Assembly (NCBI RefSeq): GCF_035083965.1
Contig: NC_089730.1
Span: 18,104,242-18,168,241, forward strand
Length of the DNA: 64,000 nucleotides
Origin: Branchiostoma lanceolatum
Lineage: Eukaryota > Chordata > Leptocardii > Amphioxiformes > Branchiostomatidae
Direction: 5' to 3'
How positions within the stretch are numbered: the stretch's first letter is position 1; the number at the start of each line of letters is the position of its first letter. Below the pieces are notes generated by a model, which worked only from the letters and a program-made list of their open reading frames with translations, ran no database searches and had not been told where the DNA came from. The position numbers and the translations under genes are program-made. Below are positions 23,201-38,200 of the stretch, one piece after another.

Positions 23201-26200
23201 ATAATCTTCAGAAGAACACCTCATGACCATGTTAACCCGTTTTACCCAGAAGAAAGAACTGCTCAAAAGGAAGAGCTCTAGATGTCTGAAAACCCTTGAG
23301 CTAGAATTTACTGAAATGCAAATGGCTGTGTCTGCCTTATGTGGTTTCCATAAGACGTCTAATGAAAATTCTGTATTTTCCATGCCAGGTGACATCGATG
23401 AGTGACGCTTCTGGAGCTGTCCTGGCCCTGGACCTGCTACAGAGGGAAGATGCAGGGAACTACACCTGCCTGGCATCAAGTCCTGTCGGCAGGATCACCA
23501 CAAACATGCAGCTCATCATTCAATGTACGCTTTTCTGACATTTGTTACTGTAACAGTTGTTGGTTTGATCAGCAAATACTGTAAGTCTTAAGCTATATAC
23601 CGTATTAGGCAGGGGCATTATTCACTACATTAATTTGTATATGACTTTGTATGATTATACGTACAACTAGCTGGAATGAAAGTAAGAAGGAAAGGATCAT
23701 AATTAGTTTGACATAATTAAGAATCTTAGATAATACTGTAACTTACATGCACACACACTTCCAGTAGATTCACCAATGGTTTTGGTTTGCAAATTGTTAA
23801 TAACATGCATACTTGTATTAGATTATACACAATTGCATTGTTGGGTCACAGGGTCCCACGTACCAGAGAGTTCACCAGGCAGGCTACCTTTCTTGTTATA
23901 AGGGAGGGGTTGTAGATTTGCGTATCATTGTTCTACCGGGATGTCTAAACATCTTCAACATGTTGTCGTCATTCTTCCTCCAGACCCCCCCAGTGCTGAA
24001 GTGTCTCCGGCTGATGTTGTGACTGAGGCAGGCCAGTCTGAGCTGGAACTCACGTGTCATGCATCTGGAAACCCCTCACCAGAGTAAGGAAATTTCTTTT
24101 TTCTTCCAGCTCGATCTGTCCTGCACCACAGTCTGAGTTGATCACCAGGAGAGCCCCTTGAACTCCAGGTGGTCTGACACTGTTCTCCTCTACGTGGTTT
24201 TGTGTCTGCCACTTTTTCTTTTCCCATCAGGTCTCCAGTCTAGGGCAACTTCTGTTATCCACCTCTCAGAACATGGCCAAACCTACTTTCCAAGCAGAGG
24301 AAGGGTTCTTGCTGGTTTTTGACATGTTTTTTCACATGGTTTTGGGTCTGTCTCTTTTCTTTTTTCCTATCAGGTCTTCAGTCTAGGGCAACTTCAGTTA
24401 TCTGCCATTCTCAGTACATGGCCAAGCCATTTCAGCCTTGTGCAAGTCATCTTAGTGGATAGTCATCTACACCCAGTTTTGCTATGCAGAGGGAGGGACT
24501 ATGAATCATTAGTAATAATAATGGTTTAATGGTCATAAATTACCCGTACAATGGCAGCCAATATTGAATTGCTGCAGGGTTTACAATCATGTAATACAGA
24601 ACAGATACATATTTTTGCTCCACACTTGCACTTGTGGAACTGTCGCAATGGTCTGGGCGGCTGCCATTCGGCGCTAGCAGGTGACCTCAATACGAATAGT
24701 TAACATTCATTACATGTTTGTGACTTCTTAACTTCAGACTGCGATGGTACAAGGATGGGAACCCACTGGTGACCGGAGACAGGATTAAGGCAGCCGGTAG
24801 TCAGCTGACTATCTACCACGTACACTCTAACGACACCGGGGAGTATGGCTGTGTTGCTGCCAACTACTTTGGCATGGCTCAAGCCTGGGCATATATCTTT
24901 GTCCAAGGTTGTACACTTTAATGTAATATTCGACAAAAAGTTATGAAACTTGAATTTACATTGATTATATTGCATCCCGGCACTTACCTTTGCTGTTATC
25001 AAGACCAAAATAAAGTTTTGGAACTTTTTGTGTCATGTTTTTTTTTAATTGTTAAGGCCACAGCAATTTGATTTGTGGTTCTCTTATTTGGAAACAAAAA
25101 GGTGCTGAACTGAAAGGTCAACATTTTGTAGTTTTGAGCAGAAGGAACTAAAATAAATATCATGTTAACCAACATTGTGGTTCTCTCATACAGAATTGTG
25201 AATAGAACACATTTTATATTTGATTGCATGCTCAGCCTTGGAAAGCAGATAACTCTAAGACTTGATAATGCACTGGGCAAGAGAGTCATTGCCTAATTCA
25301 CAACATTCCCAAGACTATGTTCTCATGGCAATGTGTTGCTTGCCCCCTGTGTTAAACATGATATTGTGATTTGAAAATAAGGACAATTCCAAATTAAGTG
25401 TTATTTATTGATTTTCTGTGTGCATTGTGTCATCAGTGCAACCCAGAATCCAGATCCGGCCCATGAATGCCTCGGTCCTCCCCGGTAAGAATGTGGAGTG
25501 GACTTGTGAAGCAACCGGCATCCCTGTGCCCACTGTGGTGTGGGACAAAGATGGCATGGACATCTACAGCTTGAATGGGTAACTTACAGTTGTTTTCTGC
25601 TTTACTGTATCACTTAAAACTTTTCCTAGAATGTCGTACTGCAAATACGTTTTACTTTTCCGGTGGTTTTATTTCACGGTTGAAACAATTCTGTAGTACA
25701 GTTACTGTTACAGTAAGTCATGCAATGTTGAAATAGACGGGGCTCGGTGACCTGAAGACCAATAAATCCTTGTAATTAAAATTCTAAAATATTGGGCAAT
25801 GATAAAAAGAACACTGGCCATATTAATCTACTCTTCTATGTGACGCCAGCTTTATGACAATGCTTGAGTCAGAATGCTGAAGGTGGTTTCCAATTAACCA
25901 TTATGGTTAAGACTAAAGATAAAGTATTTGACAGATCTACATGATTGTAATGACGGAGTTTCCCAGAACTAACTTAAAGGACTTTTTGTACAGGTCTCAG
26001 TACCAGGTGGGTGAGGACGGTGTTGTCCTGACTGTGATGGAGGCAGACCCTACCACTGCTGGGCTGTACACATGTCATGCCTACAGTGATGCAGGGGTGG
26101 ACACTGCTTCAGCCTGGCTCAAGATATACAGTAAGTAAAAAAAAGTAAAGGTTCCATAGCCTTTGAGGGGGTCTAGAGCAGTACTGGTTTTTCATCCGCC

Positions 26201-29200
26201 AATTGTATTGTGTCTTAGGTATTGGAAGATGGAGCCCATCCCTCTCCTTCAACCTTTAACTAAACTTAATGATTGCCAAATTTCAAAGTCAAGGTCATTC
26301 GAGTCTGAAAAACTCCATTTATAACTGGACTATAGCCTGATATAACATCTGTGGATCCCTCAAAATCATGCAGTGTTTGAGAAGACACTGGATGTACAAA
26401 TTTAGATGACTCAGTATACAGTATACATATATTGCTGCCAAAAATGTCCTTTTAGAGTTTGCAGACATGTTTGGGGAGCTAATTATCCTTCTGTGTAATG
26501 TCAGCTTTTATCGAACCGACTCTCAGCATGGTTTTGATAAATCATTGCCATCTAAAGAAGAATTTTACACTGCCAAAATACTTTAACGTTTGTAGTCCGT
26601 CATCAATATTTCTGTATCAATTCTAATGTTTAAACTATCTTTTATCCACAGCTGCTCCAACCCTGCTCTACAACTCTGAGAATGAGACGCACCTACAGGG
26701 TGACCCTGTGGAAGTGATCTGTCTTGCCGTGGGATATCCTGACTCACAGGTCACATGGACGTTTCAGGGGGAACCTCTCACAAACAAAATGGGACTGGTG
26801 GTGGAGGAGGCAGGCATTGTCTCTATTGAGAAGGTAGTTAAGTCTGACCTGTTCTGGTTTTGAACTGGGCATGCACAGTGGGATACCTTGCAGGTAACAT
26901 GTCAAAGTTGAAGGCCTCTGAGACATAAAACACGTCTGGACGTGGTGTCAATCATAATTACCATAGTCTTCACAAGAGCTGTTTACAATTTAGTTATAGC
27001 CCTTCACCTTTGCTCTCGCATATATACAGTTCAAATTGCAAACTGTCTAACTTATTGTCATTCATATTGTGTAGAGAAGTACAAGATTGATGTATGTATC
27101 ATTCACTAAATTATGATTCTCAATTGTGTACACGTAGAGATTGCGTTCTGGTTTAGAATCTGTGATTCTACTGGGTAGAGATCTTACAAAAATGCAATGG
27201 GAGTATCTCTTACCCTTCTACTAGAGATATTTAATATGGAACATTATTTTGATCTAACCGTTTTGCACTTCATACAAAGTTTAGACTGTATCCTATCAGT
27301 CAGATGGCTGAATTTACAAACATTGCATTAGAATAATCTTCTGTTTCTGTTTGATAAATCATAAACTCAAGAGAGAATCTATTGAAATTAATGCAAACTG
27401 AAGTATTTACAACATTATAGACAGTTGAACCAAAGTTTGCCTTTTTGTTTTTCAGGTGACCTTGGCAGATGCTGGTTTGTACCAGTGCAACGCCTCTAAC
27501 TTTGTTGGCTGGTCAGAAGCATCTGTGTACATCACAGTCCACAGTGAGTAATGTTACAATCATACACAGCATGCTAATTTAGATCAATTAATTTGACATG
27601 TTCAAGCCATACAATGCAGAATTCTACATCCAAAATAATGCAAATTTTTACTGAACTAATATATGGCTCACTAAGTATTATTGCCAAAGACATTTTCCGA
27701 CATCATTACCTGGAATTTCATTTCCCTTGTCATACTATGGGTTCATTATAAAAGACTTCTGTATTTTATGTGTCGCCCAAGTCTGCATTGTGCCAGCAAT
27801 TTATTTCTGATTTGAAAAAAAATGTATTAAAGAGCGCATTTAGATTTAGAGTGTAGTACCTCTGTTTTACAATTTCTTCATGCCCCCTTTTTTTCAATCA
27901 TTATTTTTCTTGAACAGTTATCACAACATAATGTTGCACCAGCTCTTATCATTTAAGTTAAAGTTAAAGTGTCCCATACATCTTGATCAGATGCGTTGGG
28001 GTGGCGCCCATCTCCATTTCTGTAGCCCTTGGGCCACACAAGTGAAAGTCACTACAGCAGGGGGCTGGTCCGCTGGTAGTGATGTGTGTTCAACTTCCAT
28101 ACTCTTTCCCAAATGCTGAGTGCTAAGCAGAGAAAGCAGTATGTAACATTTTTAGAGTCTTTGGTATGACCCGGCCGGGGTTCGAACTCACGACCTATAC
28201 CGTATGCAAGGCGAACACTCTACCCACTAGGCCATTGCACCTTATCATTTGCTAACAAGTATAACCGTCATCTTCCAGCTCTGCCCATGTTCACCCTCCG
28301 TCCGTCCGACCAAACCGTGTACCCTGGTGAGACGACCCACTTTCCATGTAACGCCACGGGGGTGCCAACTCCACAGATCTCATGGACATTCCATCCAAAG
28401 GTAACCCGATCCTCTTGACTAGTACTGTCACAAGAACAGAGTGCACTATCAAGATATTTGCTGTATTGTGATTGGTTAAGCCACCTAGGGCGCTATGCAT
28501 GCGCACTAATGGCCTAAAAAAGCCAGAACACACTGTAATGTGCTCATTCGAGCCTTGATCCTTGAGAAAGCCACACACAGGCGAAACATGTCGGTGTGGG
28601 CTCTAATAAAGTTCTAAACGGGAACTATACGCGGCTACAGCCTCTTTTCTGAAGATGTGGCGTGAGTGTGTATAGTTGGTTTGAGGTTGCCCACTACTAC
28701 TGCCATAGTACTGTCAATCATAATTAGCAGTTCAACCAATGGTAGCATGGCAATGAGCGGTTCGGCAGGTGAGAGAGGGGCTGTATGTTGGTCAAATTTT
28801 TGTTTGTTTTGATTATGGTGGGCAGGAGAATGGTCTATTCGGTTGGTTTATACATTAAGCGGAGTACCTTAAGACCACCATATTAGAGGGGGGACTTTAT
28901 TAAAGAGATCTACTTAAATGCAGCATCCCAGATTTATGCACGCTTTAGATATCTTTAGAGACTGAGGCCTCAATAACACAGTTTTTTTAGAAAGAAACCT
29001 TAGTTTAATTTGTCATACCATAAAAGATAAAACTTATGATGATGTACGGAATGTTGTTTCCATAAGATCTGTATACTATACCTTACTGTGTGTTCATTCA
29101 ATAATATTGATCAGTTTTGAGTACGACGACCTGGGACAAATGTGTCTGTGCCGTTAGTAAATCTCTTTCAATTCACATTTATAGTTAATGTGGCATTTCT

Positions 29201-32200
29201 TTTTTTTTTCAGACACCAGCAGCTGGACAGCTCCATCCAAACCAGTCCCTCGCTGGTGACCTGTGGATTGTGGCGGCAGGGTACGAGGATGAAGGGATAT
29301 ACCATTGTTCCGCTAGCAATGCAGCAGGCAACGTCACGACAACAGCAAGGCTGGATATCCTCAGTAAGACCTGCTAGGTCATTTAATACTGGTGTTCTGG
29401 ACTTGTGTGTATTTTGCGGTATCTCACGGGCTTCTGCTTTTATCCAGTGGGCTTCCATAGAATAATTTGAAAGTGCTTCAAACATGCTACAGTACTGGAT
29501 TTGGATGTTGGCATTGATGTTCTTATACATGTACATGTAGTAAGCAAATTTTGTTTGAGGAAACCAATTTACTGCAAAATTTCAATGCAGAAATGTTTGT
29601 GGTGGTTTAACACTTATGTTCAAGACTTTCGTGGTGACCGTTTCACTGCGAACTTAAAATCACCGCAGACATTTTTGTCCAATACCTTAGCAGTGACTAA
29701 CTAGTATATAGCATTCACAATGGTTTTAAGTTGGCGGCAGCACTATAGTCTATAGCGCTGCCGCGAACTTAAAACCACTGCGAATGCCCAATTTTTGTCT
29801 AAACGCAAAATAAAAACCACGCGAACTTGAAAGCATTCTCAACTTCTGGTGCATTTTTGAATGAATGACCATTAACATATTAAATGTCTTGTTCCAGCTC
29901 CTAGCAACATCACTGTCCCTCCTAGCAACCTCACCCTTGTCAAGGGGAGAACCGCCGAGTTTCCCTGTGGGGCGGTCGGCTTCCCTCTCCCAGACTTTAC
30001 ATGGACTTTCCGGAACACGACGATCGACCCCTCTGCTGATAAGTACATGATAGAGGAGACAGGTACACTCGTGGTGAGGGCTGTGGACCTGGGGGATGTA
30101 GGCTGGTACAGCTGTGCTGCTGACAATGGGGTGGGGAATGACACCGCATCGGCCTACATGACTGTACACGGTTAGCTAGACTGTTCTAAATAATATTCGT
30201 TCGCTTGTTCATTCATATATTTGTTCATTCATTAATTTTGTATGTCCATCCATAATCATTCATTCATTCTATCATTCTATCTTTCATTTATTCATTCACT
30301 CAGTCTGAAGCTTGCTACCTTCGTTAATCAGTTTTGTCTGTGAATGAATTTGAATAACATACTATTAGCAAGGTTGTAATTTTGGTTCAATCATTGTAAC
30401 TGCTATATATACATGATCCATTTGCCATCTCTCTGACACATTATGCTCTAAATCTGTTGCGGTGTTGTTGTTTTTTTTCTTCAGTTTTTGTGGTGACCTC
30501 AAATACAAATTCACAATGCCGCAAATATCCCTCCTTTGTATGACATACACTGCTAAAACCTTGAGGTTCTTTTTCCCCTCTTCTGTAACGTTGAAAAATT
30601 AAATGTTGTAGCTTAAGCTTGATACAACCTGAAATCCAATTTTGATCTTTTCCCACAGTACCTGCACATTTCAGGAGGCCCCCTCGCAGTCTGGCTGTGA
30701 ACAACACCCAAAACGTGGCCTTCTACTGTGAGGCAGGGGGCGTCCCCCCTCCCAGGCTGCACTGGTTATGGAACAACTCCCCTACCCTGGGGAAGGGCAT
30801 CCACGTGTTGCAGGACGGGCGCTCGCTGGTCATCCACTTCGCATCCTACTACCACGAGGGGAAGTACACCTGTGTGGCCAGCAATGCCTTGGGAAGCAGG
30901 AAAGAGGAAGCCTTCCTCAACATACACCGTGAGTTTTCTCCTTTTAGAACAGAGTTTAAACATTGTTGCAAGTTCAGTTCAGATCATCATCATCAGTGAA
31001 GTTACGCTCAACAAGTCCCAGTCTCAAACATGACAGAGCAAAGTGCATCATCCTAAAGTCCTGCATCCCCCCCAATTACCTTGTTTTGTGTAAAAAAAAG
31101 GGTGACCACATCTACAACTCTCAAAATGTGTCCTTGAGACCTAATTTCATGAATTTCTTGACCACACAGAATTTCAGACAGACTAGATCGGCTTCTTTTA
31201 TCTGTAAACTCACAATGTCGTACACTGTTAATGACATTCTCACTGCTGTCCTTTGTGCTGATTTGCATTTACGGTGCTCTCCTGATTTACAGTGCCTGTT
31301 TAAAGCATTGTACAGTAGAAACCGCTTATTTGCAATGCCTATTTGTCAGCGCAATTTTCCCTAGTACCCGGCTTTGCTGATTATGAGATGTTAGCTCAAA
31401 CTGACCCGATTGAATCTACGGGACAGTAAATCGAATGCAATGACACAAAAAATACAAACACGGCCATATTTAACGGTTATAATACAGTGAACTTTATTTA
31501 GATCAGTACATTTACTTGTAACATTTATAATTTTGTAACTGTTACAATAGCGTTGTTGTGGGTACAAATTTTTTGGATCTTAGGCTTTGTGTATATGGGG
31601 TTCGATAAACAATGGCGTCAATGGGAAACGGTTTGGGATTTCACAATCCTTTGCGATTGGCCGGTTTTTGCAACAAAGCGTATTGCAATTAACTGGTTTC
31701 TGCTGTATATCCTAACTCCAGGCAAGCCCAAGGTGACTTCCATCTCCAACCCCAGGCCGGTGAGAGAGGACGGCAACGTCATACTGCACTGTCCGCACGA
31801 TGGCTACCCCCCTCCCAAGGTACGCTGGATCCACAACAAGAGCAGGACCATCGTTCCCGATGAGGACAAGTACTTCGTGTCCGGGGAGGGCTCGCTGCAG
31901 ATCCACCCTGTGGCGTGGGGTGACTCGGGGCTGTACATGTGCGAGGTCTGGAACAGGCTCGGCTCCGATGTGGCCAAGACAGAACTGGTGGTCTGGGGTA
32001 GGTCATTTTGAGTCTTAAATGTTACATGTAGTACAAACCAGTGCCACTTGTGGATTCTGGGTAAGATCAGAAGTTAAGGCCCCTCAGAAGAAAAGTACTA
32101 TTTAATGTAATGTGGAATTCTTTACAAATACTGTAAATTATGTTGGACATGAAGCTTTTATGACCTTAGACGACAATTTATCATGACAGCACTTGGAACT

Positions 32201-35200
32201 ATGAGTTGGCCTGTTATGCTATAGTTTAATAGTATATTAGGGAGAAGTTGTTACGAACAACTGAAACTTCATCAATAGATTAACTTTGGACCTACACAAA
32301 TTTCAGCTGAGTACCTAGTGTCAAGAGACAAGCGGCAGAGACTGTTCCAGGAGTTCTATTGGTATCATAATAGTTTGCATGAATAGCCTTGATTGATTGA
32401 TTAATTGTATTGTACCCAATGTGCATATGTAAGGATATCAAATGTTATGATAAATGTAGGCATAATTCTTACCTTCAAACGACTTACCAACTTACTTTAA
32501 TGAAGCTACTATTACTGTGACAGTCTTGTTGTCAGCAGTTGATGATTGCTTGATGTTTGCTTGCTTGAATGATTGATTGATTGATTGATTATTGATTGAT
32601 TTTATTGTAACCCTAGTGGCACCGAGGTTCACCAAGCCTGAGCCTTATGGAACGAAGGAGATCTTTGTGTATGAGAAGAACGTGACGGTTGGCTGTCAGG
32701 CCATTGGCTCTCCTGCACCGTCCATCAAGTGGTACAGGGAGGGGCATGACGGGAAGGCCCTGGCACTGTCTCGTCATCAACTCCTCACTGTCACAGGTAG
32801 CAGAGGTATTTTTTGGTCTTTTCATCTAATCTTTATCAGTAATCAATAAACAGAAAAGTCATGACATAGATAAACTGATCATGATAATGTTGTAAGAAAA
32901 GGGATGAGCGCAACAGTCGAGTAGAACAGAAAGATTTTGTACTTTTATCTGTAAAACTTTGACTCTGTAAAACATGCTTCGAAAATTTTTTAAGCACTTG
33001 TAAGTATTTATTTCAGACTGCTTGATAGCATTCACAGAACTGTCATCTGTTTTAAAAGACATCCACAGTGCTGTCCTTGGTGTTGAGTGACATTCAAATA
33101 ATTGTCAATGGTGCTGATGGGCATTGATACTGTTGTCCCTGATGCTTAGCAACTTTCACAGTGCTGTCCGTTGTGCTGAATAACATTTACAGTGCTATCT
33201 TCACTGCTGAATAACATTCACCATAAATTACTGTCCTTGTCTATTGTCCTTGGTGCTAAATGATATTCAAATTGCTGTCACTTGTGCTTAATTACATTCA
33301 CAGTGCTGACCTTGGTGCTGAACAGCATTTGCAGTGCTTTCTTTGATGCACATCGACACTGCTGTCTTTGAGACTGAACAGCATTGACACTGCTGTCCTT
33401 TGTGCTTATCAACATCGACAGTGCTGTCCCTTGTGCTGTAAAAACACTAACAATGCTGTCCTTGGTGCTGAATAACACCGATGTTGCTGTCATTTGTACA
33501 TTCTAAGTAGAATCTTAACATTGATATTGATGTTCTTCCTTGTTCAGGAGATCTGATCTTTCTCCGTGTGACTGAGGATGACAAGGGAACTTATGTCTGC
33601 AATGCCTCCAGTGATGCTGGCTTCATCACTACCACAATCTTCATTGAGATTCTGGGTACGACATAGCTGCTGTATTCTCAATGATATTCCCCTGGATACA
33701 ATCAAAGGAAAATAGATTTACCCAGCCTAAATTTTGGACACTCATTAATATTTAGCCAGACAACAAAATTTAATTTGGATATGAAGTGCATTGGAAGAAA
33801 ATGTGCTGATAAAAAAATAAAGGCTGGATAAGGTTTTTTTTCTAATATCCAAGTATATGTCGTGTTGGAAGTTTGTAACATTCTCTGACACCATGAAGCT
33901 GGGTAGCTTTCAGAGAAAAAAAAAAGCAAAACAAAGTCTGGATATGACTACTAGAACCATTACTCCTGACCATTAACAACAACCTTTTCATTCTATCTGA
34001 TTCAGTTCCTCCACGGATTCACGAAAGCCCGTTCAACAGCACAGTGACCGTTGGCGGTACAGCTAAGTTCCGCTGCAAGGCCCACGGCCAGCCCAAGCCT
34101 GAGATCTCCTGGACCTACCGACCTGCGATGCCCATTCCGTTCGACCACGACCGGCACATCCGGACCACTCTGACCGACGGAGAAGAGCTGACCATTAGGC
34201 GCGTGACCCGTCATGACCAGGGGATCTACGTGTGCGAAGCATCGGGAGGCAGTGCTGGGAGAGACCGGGCCATGGCAAGCCTTACTGTGCACGGTGAGTG
34301 ACCCACATTTCTACAGCCTTTAGCCTGCTACAACTGATCTGACAGACTCAGGGATCTTTATTCTTCTAATGGTAGACTATTTCCACAGCCATGTCACCTG
34401 CCACAACTGATTTGACAGACTCTGCAATCTTTTTTTTTTCTAATGGTTTCACAGGTTTCATCATTTTTTTTATGACCACATGTCACAAGACTAGACATAT
34501 TTCTGTCTTCACCCTAAAAAAACTTACTACAATCTTGTAAAATGATATGTGTTTTTCCCATGCATGCAGGTCCTCCCATGATAGTTGAACATCCTCAAAG
34601 TGTGGTCGTCACCAGCAGAAAGAGGATCCTGTTGGCGTAAGCATAAAATGCTGCCCTTATATCACGTTATTCTTAACATGTTATATCTTTAGCAAACTGG
34701 GAGAGCATGGGTCCTGCTGCTGAGATTTAGCATCTCATGTAAGTTTCTGTTTGAAACAACACCGACAGAATATATTGTATATTAAGTTTTCTGGTGTAAT
34801 GAGTTTTATTTAAAACACTGCAAACTTAGAAACACCTTTGAAAGGTCAAAATGGACAGTGACTGAATTTCCATAAGTTTGTTTATAATTCTGATCAGGAT
34901 TTTACATACATGTATTGAGTTGGAAGAGAGTAACCAGGCTTGCAGTTATCTAGGACTGCTTTAATTTGTCCTTTACTCTCAGGATAAACAAAAATTATTG
35001 GCTGATCTTAAGATAGATTTTCTTTTCTGCAGCTGCTATGCCACAGGAGAGAGACCACTCAACTACATATGGAAGAGGAATGGCAAGTCTATTGGTACAG
35101 GAACAAGGTTGGTAAAATAGAATCTTGTGAACAAGGGAGGAAGAACGTAATTTCTTGATAATGTCCGTTCTTGTTTATCATCTAAGAGTCATCTTTTGGG

Positions 35201-38200
35201 GCAATTTTTACAACATATCTATTTATAACCTTATCTCTATTGGTTGATGAAAGTTACACATCCAGGTAGTAAGATACGCCAAAATAATTACTCAAGCAAC
35301 TGGATAAAATCTTGAAACAGTGAGACATTTCAGAGAGCATCCACTGTCTTTCGTCAGTGACTAACGATGGGACTGAGAACACCAGGTTTTGTACCAAAAC
35401 TCTGAATAGATATGTTAACGAGGTTAAGACAATTTAGGATGTTTTGTCTCTATTGCCTTACCCCATGACCAATACAACTTTGGTTCCAGATGGCTACCTT
35501 AGTGGACTGAAGATAATGCTTCATGTTGACATACACCCCTTCTACAGGATACTGCTGCCCAAAGATGTCTCGGATGCTCTCGGCTCCTACCACTGTGATG
35601 TGTCCAACAGCTATGGAACATCCAAGTCACGCACTGCCGTGGTTCGGACTCAAGGTTTGTTTTACTTTAATTACTGTATACTTCTGAAACACCGTATATG
35701 AATTGAATTTTCTGAAAAAAGCTTTTATTTCAATGTCATTGATGAATGGGAAAAATGCATGTACACATGTACATGTAGCAGCTAGAGAGACAAAGTCTAT
35801 CTCAAACTGATACCTGTAGTAAAATATTGAGTACTTTGGAGTTGATTCATATCCTATAATGATAAATAAATTATAGTACATTGTGATCATCATCTAGATC
35901 TGCTGGTCAGAACAGTACACAAGTTTGATACACTGTTTTTTGATTATCAGTTCAGCACATACACTTCACACCTGACTTTGTGATATATCATACCTATAAC
36001 ATTTTATTTATTTATCTTTTTCTTGAATACAGGGTATGGTAACATTCAACGTGAGCAGCTAAGTGTAAGTAAAAACCAAAGAAGACAATTTTAAGCCGAC
36101 TCCTTCTCCACATAACCTCCTTGTAAAAACCTTTTAAAGTCCTCAGGCAAGAAATACATCTATTTAGATGATGACTGTTTAACATACATCTGCATATTAG
36201 GCATATACAATGTCACTAAGTATAAATCAGACTCTGAAGCAGCATTTACTCACTGACAGGCAGAGGAATATGTACATTGTAGGGCTGCCATGCACACTGC
36301 TTCTTTCACTGCAGCAGCTGCTGTTTTGTCTGTGGGACTGGCAGTAAGTCAGTATGGGTAAGGGGGTGAAGTCAGCGATTTCTCATTGCATTGTTCAATC
36401 ATAATGCATGTAATAATTTTTCTTCTGTTGCAGACATTGCGATAACCTTGTTTTAATGATTTTTGTAGTTTGAAGCTGATGTGAAGATGACACATTTGGC
36501 AAACGAGAATCAGGGAAAGTTCTACCCCAGCCTGAGAGATCAGGTAATGACCAAATTAGATAAAAAACTGATGTTCTCTCTATGTTCAGATTGATTTTCG
36601 ATATGTAATGTTAATGAATTATCTATTGGTCAACAATTGTACATGGTACAATTGTATGGGAACGTTAAGTCAAAAGCAATAATACTGACAGAGGCTGATT
36701 TATTGATGAAAAGTATACATGTATAGTGAGCAAAGTCCCCCTGTATGGGGAAACCAGTTTGTGTTGTTCAAAATCGTCTATTGCGGTCCAACATCATTAT
36801 GTTTATCATCATTGTCAATGTGTGTCAGCTAATTTGTTTTTTCTGCCATGCATGTCTTTTAAATTTGTATTGTCTTTTTATCTGAAACAAACAAATGAAT
36901 TAATGAATCGAAAAACCTCTCCATCCCCCAACGTTAGCTGGCAAGCCTGCTGAAGATATCCACCAACAGGGTCGAGTACCTGCGGGTCTACAGGGGTATG
37001 CTGACCTTTGACCTGGTCCCGAGGGACGGCAAGAGCCAATCCGAGCCATCCTATTTGATGCTTTCATACGACCTGGAGCAGAGAAAGGTTGGGACAAGTT
37101 CAGACATTCACAAACTAGACATACAGCATTGATTGTGTCTGTTTTGAACAAAATACAACTATTGAGCTTTTTTGAATGCACTTAAACCTTTTAGATTAAG
37201 AATGCAAACTTTTTTGTTCCATTTGGGCACAATTATTTTTTCTGTGTTACTGTAAGTTTTGATATTTTGCTTGATGGAAAAGCATACTTTGTATCATTCA
37301 ATAATTATTCAAAGTATGTGGAAATATATAGAAACAGCAACTAGATGTGATTATATCTATCTAGTAGCTAAGGTTGATGTGCCAAATACCTTGTACTGTT
37401 TATTTATTAATTAGCAAATCATTAACCTAATATAGTGTCTGTTGCTTTTGATGTTGTAATTATCCTTATAGTTTTTTTTTGCAAGCATGATAATAGTCCA
37501 ACATGTAGAAGAAATCATAAAAGATATTTTTTATTCCTCTGTTTAATCGCACAGAGGGGTGAGCAGCTTATTGTGAAGTTTGGGGGAGACAAGTATGGCC
37601 TGACCTACATCCCACCTCCAGAGCCAACCCCACCCAAGCCAGGTCAGTCACAGATTCATTCTCATTGGGATCATCAAAATGGTGGTACTAACCAGCCAGT
37701 GGTAGTATAGGTCGTCCACAAATTGATATTTGGTAGTATAGGTTATCCACAAATTCCTCTGCTATATTAATTTTGTAGTTCTAGTGTCCTTCAGAGAGGT
37801 TTGTGTGATAAATCAACATATTGAGTTTAATGCAGGGTTTACACTACTGGTACTAAGGTCTAAACATTCTTTGATTTTTAAATAATATAATGAGGTTTGG
37901 AAGACCGGACAGAGTGGTGCAGAAGAACCCATTGTCTCCCGAGATGACATCACTAATGTCCTCGTTCAAGGTTCAAGGTTCAATGAGGTTTCTCTTCTCC
38001 TAGAATGGCATTGAATGTTTTTGGTCTGCCTTTTTTATTGTCAGTGGAAACCAGGACAGTGATCGTGGAGAAGAGAGTGCCGTATCGGGTGACAGTCCGT
38101 GTCCCGTGGAGGCCGACTACCACCCCACAGGCCTCCACGCAGGACGCAGGGCTGGATCAGAAAGTTGTGGTAGGTATCTGCATACATCTATGCATGGGCA

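Noticed and set aside
28160-28245. Possible tRNA gene on the minus strand
   Set aside because: A and B boxes are present but no acceptor stem pairs, and a SINE body follows; classed as a SINE.
28425-28890. Possible mobile element between the Ig8 exons, loosely like 58820-59000
   Set aside because: Shared words (ATTAGCGGTTCGACC-like, GGTGGGCGG-like) are suggestive, but no ends or target duplication could be fixed.
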